Shown piece after piece: positions 59,451-64,000 of a stretch of 64,000 nt of DNA. This DNA is from Pseudaeromonas sharmana. GTDB taxonomy: Bacteria; Pseudomonadota; Gammaproteobacteria; Enterobacterales; Aeromonadaceae. Where the stretch lies: positions 62,001 through 126,000 of the forward strand of contig NZ_JBHSAF010000007.1 of NCBI RefSeq assembly GCF_042649925.1, written 5' to 3'. Position 1 is the first letter of the stretch. Each line of letters starts with the position of its first letter. Under the pieces are notes generated by a model that worked only from the letters and a program-made list of their open reading frames with translations, had not been told where the DNA came from and made no database searches. Made by a program: the position numbers and the translations under genes.

Positions 59451-60455
59451 TTAACTCAGCAGCGCGACCACATCCTGGCGCGAAACATTGGCCTGGGTGA
59501 CCAGAGCCGAATACCCCTGTTGGAAATCAGCGGCTGACAGCTGGCGCTGCAGCTCCTGCTGCAACTTTTGCAGTTCCTGTTCATTGACCTGGGTGGTGCG
59601 CTCCTTGACGCGCTCCAGCTGGGCCAACATCTGGCGACGGTATTTTTTCAGCTCCCGCATCGAACTTTCGATCGTGCCGAGCAACTTTTGCAACCGCTGT
59701 TGTTCCTGGTGCGATTCGCCGCGTGACAGGCCGTCGCTGAGCTTGGTCAGCTCGCCCTGTTCGGCGCTCAGCTTGATGGAGACCGGATTGCCTGCTGGCA
59801 CCCGGATCCCTTCGCCACTGAACAGCACCGGCTCATCCAGCCAGCGGGCATCGCTTGATGGCACACTGAACAGCAGCTGCCCCTGCTCGTTGCGGCTGAC
59901 CTGCAGCGGCGTCTCAGCCAGGGCTTGCTGCAGCTGTTCGACCACCTGCTCACCGCGGCTGTTGGCAGCGATCTCCACGCTCACCCCCTGCCCGGCAGAC
60001 GGGAAAAACAGCCGCACCTTCTCGGCACTGGTTTTCGGACTCAGCAGGTCGACCTTGTCCAGACGGTACTGACGGCGAGACGGCTGCTCATCCAGCAGCT
60101 TGGGCGTCAGATCGCCGTTCAGCGGCCCCTCATCACCGGCCAGTTCCTGATCCAGCTTGGCCAGCTGTTCGCGGATCTGGCTGCCGGCCTGCTGGCTCTG
60201 CGACAGCTGACGTTCCAGCTGCTTGAGCTGGCGGTAGACCTGCAATAACGCCTGCTCGCTGCCCTGGGCGTCGGCAATTTTTTGCTGGGTGGCACCAATC
60301 AACGACCAGTTCGACAACCTTTCCAGATGTGGCAAACGACTGGAGCGTACCTTGCTGGTACGCCCCGTGCTGGCCTGCTCTGCACTGCTAATAGCGTCAC
60401 TGCTGCGCGTGAGAGATTCGGTCACCCATCCTGACTGGGTACGGTTGATTTGCAT
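59451..60455 (-). CDS. LafW-like lateral flagellar protein (hook-associated?)
   Basis: A 334-residue protein between flgL and lafA. It is rich in Gln, Leu and Ser, with long coiled-coil helices at about 70-120 (QVYRQLKQLERQLSQSQQAG) and 255-310 (KKYRRQMLAQLERVKERTTQ), and a beta-rich middle section (about 140-235). Both ends are helical and Ser/Gln-rich, as in axial flagellar proteins. The position matches lafW of the E. coli Flag-2 and other lateral clusters, which has been called a putative hook-associated protein; I could not test sequence similarity. It starts 10 bases after flgL. Confidence 0.6.
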   Translation of the reverse strand: MQINRTQSGWVTESLTRSSDAISSAEQASTGRTSKVRSSRLPHLERLSNWSLIGATQQKIADAQGSEQALLQVYRQLKQLERQLSQSQQAGSQIREQLAKLDQELAGDEGPLNGDLTPKLLDEQPSRRQYRLDKVDLLSPKTSAEKVRLFFPSAGQGVSVEIAANSRGEQVVEQLQQALAETPLQVSRNEQGQLLFSVPSSDARWLDEPVLFSGEGIRVPAGNPVSIKLSAEQGELTKLSDGLSRGESHQEQQRLQKLLGTIESSMRELKKYRRQMLAQLERVKERTTQVNEQELQKLQQELQRQLSAADFQQGYSALVTQANVSRQDVVALLS

Positions 60456-60465
60456 GTCCGGTGCC

Positions 60466-61362
60466 TTAGAGGTAATTGAACAGCGACAGATTGTTTACTT
60501 TACCATAGGCCTGCTGGGTTACCTGCAAGGAGAGCAGCACATTGCTTAACTCGGTGGCGGCAGCGGAGTAATCCAGTGCCTCGATCTGGTTGCTGACCTC
60601 CTGACTGAACAGTTTCTGTTCGTCATGCGACTCATCCAGCTGATCCAGGGTGTTGATGCGAGCACCGACGCCGCTCTGCACCCGGGTCACGCTCTGCTGG
60701 GTGGCCGACAGCTGATCGAGCATGGCGCTCGCCAGAGCGGCCCCCTGGCCGGTCGGGTTGTCCAGCTCGCTCAGCAGGGCATCCATCTGGTTGAAGAAGT
60801 CGCCGTTGGCGAAGAACATGTCCGCTGCCGTGTCATTTGCGGCGATCGACACGCCTTGCGCCACCATGACATCACGCTGGTAGCCGTCACCTTGGTAGAC
60901 ATAGTTACCCGCCGCATCCTTGGCGATCGGCGCGGTTTTCACCTCGCTGCCGGAAAACAGGTAGGAGCCGTTCTCGTCGCGTGCATTGGCCAGATCCACC
61001 AGGCTGTCCTGCAACTGGCGCAGCTCGACGGCCATGGCTTCACGCTCGTCGTCGCCGTAGCTGCCGTTGGCGGCCATCTGTGTCAAATCCTGCATCCGCA
61101 GCAGCACATTGGACATGCTCTCCATCTGCACTTCGCCCTGCGACAGCTGGGTCTTGACCATGCTGATGTTGGCCTTGAACTGCGTCAAACTCGCCTGCTC
61201 CTTCTGCAAGCCAATCAGCTTCACCGCGCCGATGGGATCATCGGACGGCTGCAGGATCTTCTTGCCACTGGACATCTGCTGCTGCAGACGGCCGAAATCA
61301 CGATAGTTGTTCTGCAAACTGCCGAGCATGGTTTGCTGGATCTGACCGGTACTGATACGCAT
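60466..61362 (-). CDS. flgL: Lateral flagellar hook-filament junction protein FlgL (HAP3)
   Basis: A 298-residue exported axial protein joining hook and filament. I chose the ATG at 61362 (MRISTGQIQQTML, AGGAGG seven bases upstream) over an ATG two codons earlier. The N-terminal flagellin-like domain (about 1-135, LQQQMSSGKKILQPSDDPIGA) and C-terminal helix (about 240-298, LDYSAAATELSNVLLSLQVTQQAYGKV in two parts) are typical. The gap to flgK is 11 bases. Confidence 0.9.
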   Translation of the reverse strand: MRISTGQIQQTMLGSLQNNYRDFGRLQQQMSSGKKILQPSDDPIGAVKLIGLQKEQASLTQFKANISMVKTQLSQGEVQMESMSNVLLRMQDLTQMAANGSYGDDEREAMAVELRQLQDSLVDLANARDENGSYLFSGSEVKTAPIAKDAAGNYVYQGDGYQRDVMVAQGVSIAANDTAADMFFANGDFFNQMDALLSELDNPTGQGAALASAMLDQLSATQQSVTRVQSGVGARINTLDQLDESHDEQKLFSQEVSNQIEALDYSAAATELSNVLLSLQVTQQAYGKVNNLSLFNYL

Positions 61363-61373
61363 CGTCATGCCTC

Positions 61374-62753
61374 CTAGAACATGCCAAGCACGGTAGTGAA
61401 TAATTGATCGGCAGTACTGATCACCTTGGCATTCGCCTGATAGGCCTGGGCAAACTGCATGATGTTGACCCCCTCCTCGTCCAGGTTGACGCCGCTGACA
61501 CTGTTGACCTTGTTCTGCACCTCGGTCTGCAGCTTCTGGCTGGAGTCATACTCGGCCTGGGCCTGACCGCTCTGCACCGCCAGTTTGCCCAGCAGGGTAC
61601 CGTAGGCATCGTAGTGGTTTTCCTTCAGCGCGATGATCGCCTGCAGGTTGCTGTTATCACCAATGCCCGCTTCCGGCACCGGATGACCCGCGGCATCGAG
61701 GAGCGGATTGCCGGAGGCATCCAGCTTGGCAGCACCAAACGCCAGATCCTGCGCCTTGAAATCGGCACTGATCTTCAGCGTCGCCGCCGGATCGCTGGCG
61801 TCAAAGGTAAACAGCGGCTTGCCCTGGGTGCGCGGATCATTGATGTCCACCCCCTTGGCCTGCTGCTCATTGATCTGCTGCGCCAGCTTCAATGCCATGT
61901 CATTGAGCTCACTGCGAGAGGGTTGCAGCACGTTATCACGCACGTCGATCAGGCCGCCGAGGCTGCCGCGCAACGTCTGCTCGACCGGGAAACTCTGGGT
62001 GCCCATCTGCACCGCCAGGCTCTGGTTGGTCAGGGTCAAGCTCCCGGCGCTGTTCCCCAGCACCAGCGGCTGCCCCTGCGACAGGCTGAGGTTCACCGAG
62101 CCATCGGCCTGACGATTCACCTGCACATCCACCAGCTCGGACAGGGCCTTGATCGCCTCATCGCGCTGATCCTCCAGCTGGCTGGTATTGCCGCCACCGG
62201 CCGCCAGCTCTCCGATCTGCTTGTTCAGCGCCGCCACCTGGCTGCTGTAACGGTTGACCTCGCCAATCGTCGAGGTCATTTCGTCGCCCAGCTGCTTTTC
62301 CTGATTGCTGAGGTTCAGCGACAACTGGTTGAAACGATTGGCCAGCGACTGGGCCGAGCTGATGATCTGCTGGCGCGGCGCCAGGCTCTCCGGGCTCTCC
62401 AGCGCGGCGCTGAACGCGGCAAACAGGCCATCCAGTCCCTTGGTGATGCTCAGCGCATCGCTGCCAAACATCTTTTCCGTGGTGTTCAGGTATTGGGACT
62501 GGGTGCGATAGAAACCGGTGGCCGAACCACTGCTCCACAACTGGGTATTCAGATAATTGTCGGCAATACGCCGCACCCCGGTCACCGCGACGCCAATGCC
62601 GTTATCCAGACCACCGTAGGCAAACCGACTGCCGAGCAAAACTTCCTGCCGGCTATAGCCAGGAGTGTTGACGTTGGCAATGTTGTTACTGGCCACATTC
62701 AGTGCCACCTGGGCAGCATTGAGACCAGATGTTCCGATGCTCAGCATGGACAT
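61374..62753 (-). CDS. flgK: Lateral flagellar hook-filament junction protein FlgK (HAP1)
   Basis: A 459-residue junction protein. It begins MSMLSIGTSGLNAAQVALNV followed by the rod/hook signature ASNNIANVNTPGYSRQEV, and has the FlgK D1 region (about 95-190, SPESLAPRQQIISSAQSLA) and C-terminal domain ending VNLDEEGVNIMQFAQAYQAN. Its ATG overlaps the flgJ stop by one base. It is somewhat shorter than E. coli FlgK (547). Confidence 0.93.
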   Translation of the reverse strand: MSMLSIGTSGLNAAQVALNVASNNIANVNTPGYSRQEVLLGSRFAYGGLDNGIGVAVTGVRRIADNYLNTQLWSSGSATGFYRTQSQYLNTTEKMFGSDALSITKGLDGLFAAFSAALESPESLAPRQQIISSAQSLANRFNQLSLNLSNQEKQLGDEMTSTIGEVNRYSSQVAALNKQIGELAAGGGNTSQLEDQRDEAIKALSELVDVQVNRQADGSVNLSLSQGQPLVLGNSAGSLTLTNQSLAVQMGTQSFPVEQTLRGSLGGLIDVRDNVLQPSRSELNDMALKLAQQINEQQAKGVDINDPRTQGKPLFTFDASDPAATLKISADFKAQDLAFGAAKLDASGNPLLDAAGHPVPEAGIGDNSNLQAIIALKENHYDAYGTLLGKLAVQSGQAQAEYDSSQKLQTEVQNKVNSVSGVNLDEEGVNIMQFAQAYQANAKVISTADQLFTTVLGMF

Positions 62754-63157
62754 CAGTCAGGTTTCCTCTTCACTTGGTGCAGGCTCTGCCGGAATGATTC
62801 CGACCCATGCTGAGGCACAGCGACCGAATTGTCGGAATTCTTTAATGTCGGCGCCACCTGGGCGACGATCTGCTCCTTGAGACCGAGCCCACCCTTGTGC
62901 ACCATGCTCATCGCCAGCTGGCTGTCATACAGATCCCGGTAGAAACCCTGCTGCTGACTGGAGAACAGGCTCTCTTCATCCTGCAGTGCATCGCTGGCGG
63001 CGCGCATGTGCTTGAGCACGGTTTGCAGAAACTGCACCTCGAACTGGCTGGCCGCCGCCTCCAGTCCATCCGGCTGGCGCTTGATCGCCTGCAGGCCGGA
63101 GAAATCGTCATAAAATGCCGGCTCGCTGGCGCCGATCCCCTCGATTCGCTGACTCAT
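62753..63157 (-). CDS. flgJ: Lateral flagellar rod-capping protein FlgJ, short form
   Basis: A 134-residue protein containing only the FlgJ N-terminal rod-binding domain (about 30-105, AASQFEVQFLQTVLKHMRAA and FSSQQQGFYRDLYDSQLA). The C-terminal glucosaminidase (peptidoglycan hydrolase) domain of the 313-residue E. coli protein is absent, so wall opening for rod growth needs a separate enzyme. The tail (about 105-134) is hydrophilic. It overlaps flgK by one base and lies 9 bases after flgI. Confidence 0.9.
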   Translation of the reverse strand: MSQRIEGIGASEPAFYDDFSGLQAIKRQPDGLEAAASQFEVQFLQTVLKHMRAASDALQDEESLFSSQQQGFYRDLYDSQLAMSMVHKGGLGLKEQIVAQVAPTLKNSDNSVAVPQHGSESFRQSLHQVKRKPD

Positions 63158-63166
63158 CTTGGCTCC

Positions 63167-64000
63167 TTAAATCACCACCAGTTCGCCTTCGAGGGCATCA
63201 GCCTCATTCAGCGCCTGCAGAATCGCCATGATGTCGTCCGGCGTCGCACCGAGCGAGTTGATGGCGCGCACTATCACCTCGAGCGAGGTTCCTTCCGGCC
63301 AGACAAACATGTTATTGCGCTCGCGCTGGACATTGATGCTGCTGTTCGGCGTCACCGTGGTCTGGCCGCCGGCAAAGGCGTTCGGCTGACTGACCGATTT
63401 CGACTCGGTGATGGTCACCGTCAGGTTGCCATGGCTGACCGCCGCCTTGCGCACCTTGACATCCTGTCCGAGCACCACGGTGCCGGTACGGCTGTTGAAT
63501 ACCACCTTGGGCCGTTCGCGGCCGAGATCGACATCAATGTCTTCCAGCAAGGCCATGAAGGCGATGCGTTGACTGGCATCCTTCGGCGCCCGCAGCGTCA
63601 CCCGCCCGGCGCTGACCGCCCTGGCGACCTCCCCCAACTGGCGGTTGATGGCGCGCTCGACATTGCGGGCGGTGCGAAAATTCGGCTGCTTGATATTCAG
63701 GATCACCTCATCCTGATTGCTGCTGGCACTGGCGATCTCGCGTTCGACAATCGCGCCATTGGGGATGATGCCGGCGGTCGGCACATTGATGGTCACCGAG
63801 GAGCCGGACTGCCCCTCGGCCTTGACGCCACCCACCACCAGGTTGCCCTGAGCCACGGCATACACCTCGCCATCGATACCGCGCAGCGGCGTCAGCAACA
63901 GCGAGCCACCGCGCAGGCTCTTGGCATCGCCGATCGAAGTGACGGTGACATCCAGCGTCTGCCCCTTGCCGGCCAGTGCCGGGATCGTCGCCTGGACCGA
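63167..64000 (-). CDS. flgI: Lateral flagellar P-ring protein FlgI (N-terminus outside window)
   Basis: The frame is open to the window edge and encodes about 277 C-terminal residues. FlgI forms the periplasmic P ring around the rod. Typical segments are SIGDAKSLRGGSLLLTPLRG, DGEVYAVAQGNLVVGG, AERAINRQ-like ERAINRQLGEVARAVSAG and the C-terminal PDDIMAILQALNEADALEGE. It is followed by flgJ after 9 bases. The signal peptide and first part lie beyond 64000. Confidence 0.93.
   Translation of the reverse strand, partial: SVQATIPALAGKGQTLDVTVTSIGDAKSLRGGSLLLTPLRGIDGEVYAVAQGNLVVGGVKAEGQSGSSVTINVPTAGIIPNGAIVEREIASASSNQDEVILNIKQPNFRTARNVERAINRQLGEVARAVSAGRVTLRAPKDASQRIAFMALLEDIDVDLGRERPKVVFNSRTGTVVLGQDVKVRKAAVSHGNLTVTITESKSVSQPNAFAGGQTTVTPNSSINVQRERNNMFVWPEGTSLEVIVRAINSLGATPDDIMAILQALNEADALEGELVVI

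Noticed and set aside
61404..62813. 469-codon open frame antisense to flgK
   Set aside because: It mirrors flgK, is Leu/Arg/His-rich and has no recognisable domain or ribosome binding site.
1..64000. CRISPR arrays, tRNA or rRNA genes, insertion sequences, prophage or integration sites
   Set aside because: No regularly spaced repeats, cloverleaf sequences, transposase or integrase frames or flanking duplications were seen on either strand.

Overview
The window reads as a contiguous chromosomal segment of a gammaproteobacterium, most likely from the Aeromonadales (Aeromonas/Pseudaeromonas-like). The reasons are moderately high GC content, an Enterobacterales-like syntenic core (typA, glnA, ntrB, ntrC, hemN, yihI, engB, spf, polA), a DUF3334 protein, and a laf-type lateral flagellar cluster of the kind described in Aeromonas and Vibrio. 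Placement is by gene content and order only. No rRNA, tRNA, CRISPR array, insertion sequence or prophage was seen.

Left part (1-16.3 kb): the end of menC, then menE (menaquinone synthesis) and rnb (RNase II). A more accessory stretch follows: a sugar O-acetyltransferase with a possible leader ORF, an ogt/alkA alkylation-repair pair in which AlkA is fused to an Ada-type sensor and AraC domain, an MFS exporter divergent from a LysR regulator, a nitrilase divergent from a second LysR regulator, a cupin protein, threonine ammonia-lyase, a nitroreductase and prlC.

Middle part (16.3-30.5 kb): an orphan PAS histidine kinase, an unknown membrane protein translationally coupled to an EamA exporter, pepP, pssA, recG, an AsmA-family protein, dtd (TTG start), a LacI-type regulator and yihY.

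Conserved core (30.5-50.1 kb): typA, then the nitrogen regulon glnA - DUF4124 - ntrB - ntrC. Three NtrC-like sites and a sigma-54 promoter precede glnA, and a further NtrC site precedes ntrB. Then come add, slyB, ald, hemN, yihI, DUF3334, a DnaJ-related gene, engB, the Spot 42 RNA gene and polA. Between engB and spf, on the spf strand, there is a promoter/terminator-bounded interval that looks like an additional, unannotated small RNA. The yhhQ gene (queuosine precursor uptake) has a strongly structured leader that may be a preQ1-type riboswitch.

Right part (50.2-64 kb): a lateral flagellar locus read leftwards: flgI, flgJ, flgK, flgL, a LafW-like protein, lafA (flagellin), lafB (cap), lafC (FliS), lafX (FliT-like), lafE (FliK), lafF (FliL), lafS (sigma-28), lafT and lafU (stator). 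It ends in a PilZ-domain gene that keeps the c-di-GMP binding motif and meets a lytic transglycosylase gene tail to tail. FlgJ here lacks the usual peptidoglycan hydrolase domain, so this neighbouring enzyme is of interest. Together these genes would build the rod end, hook junction, filament and proton motor of a surface-motility organelle, possibly with a built-in c-di-GMP brake.
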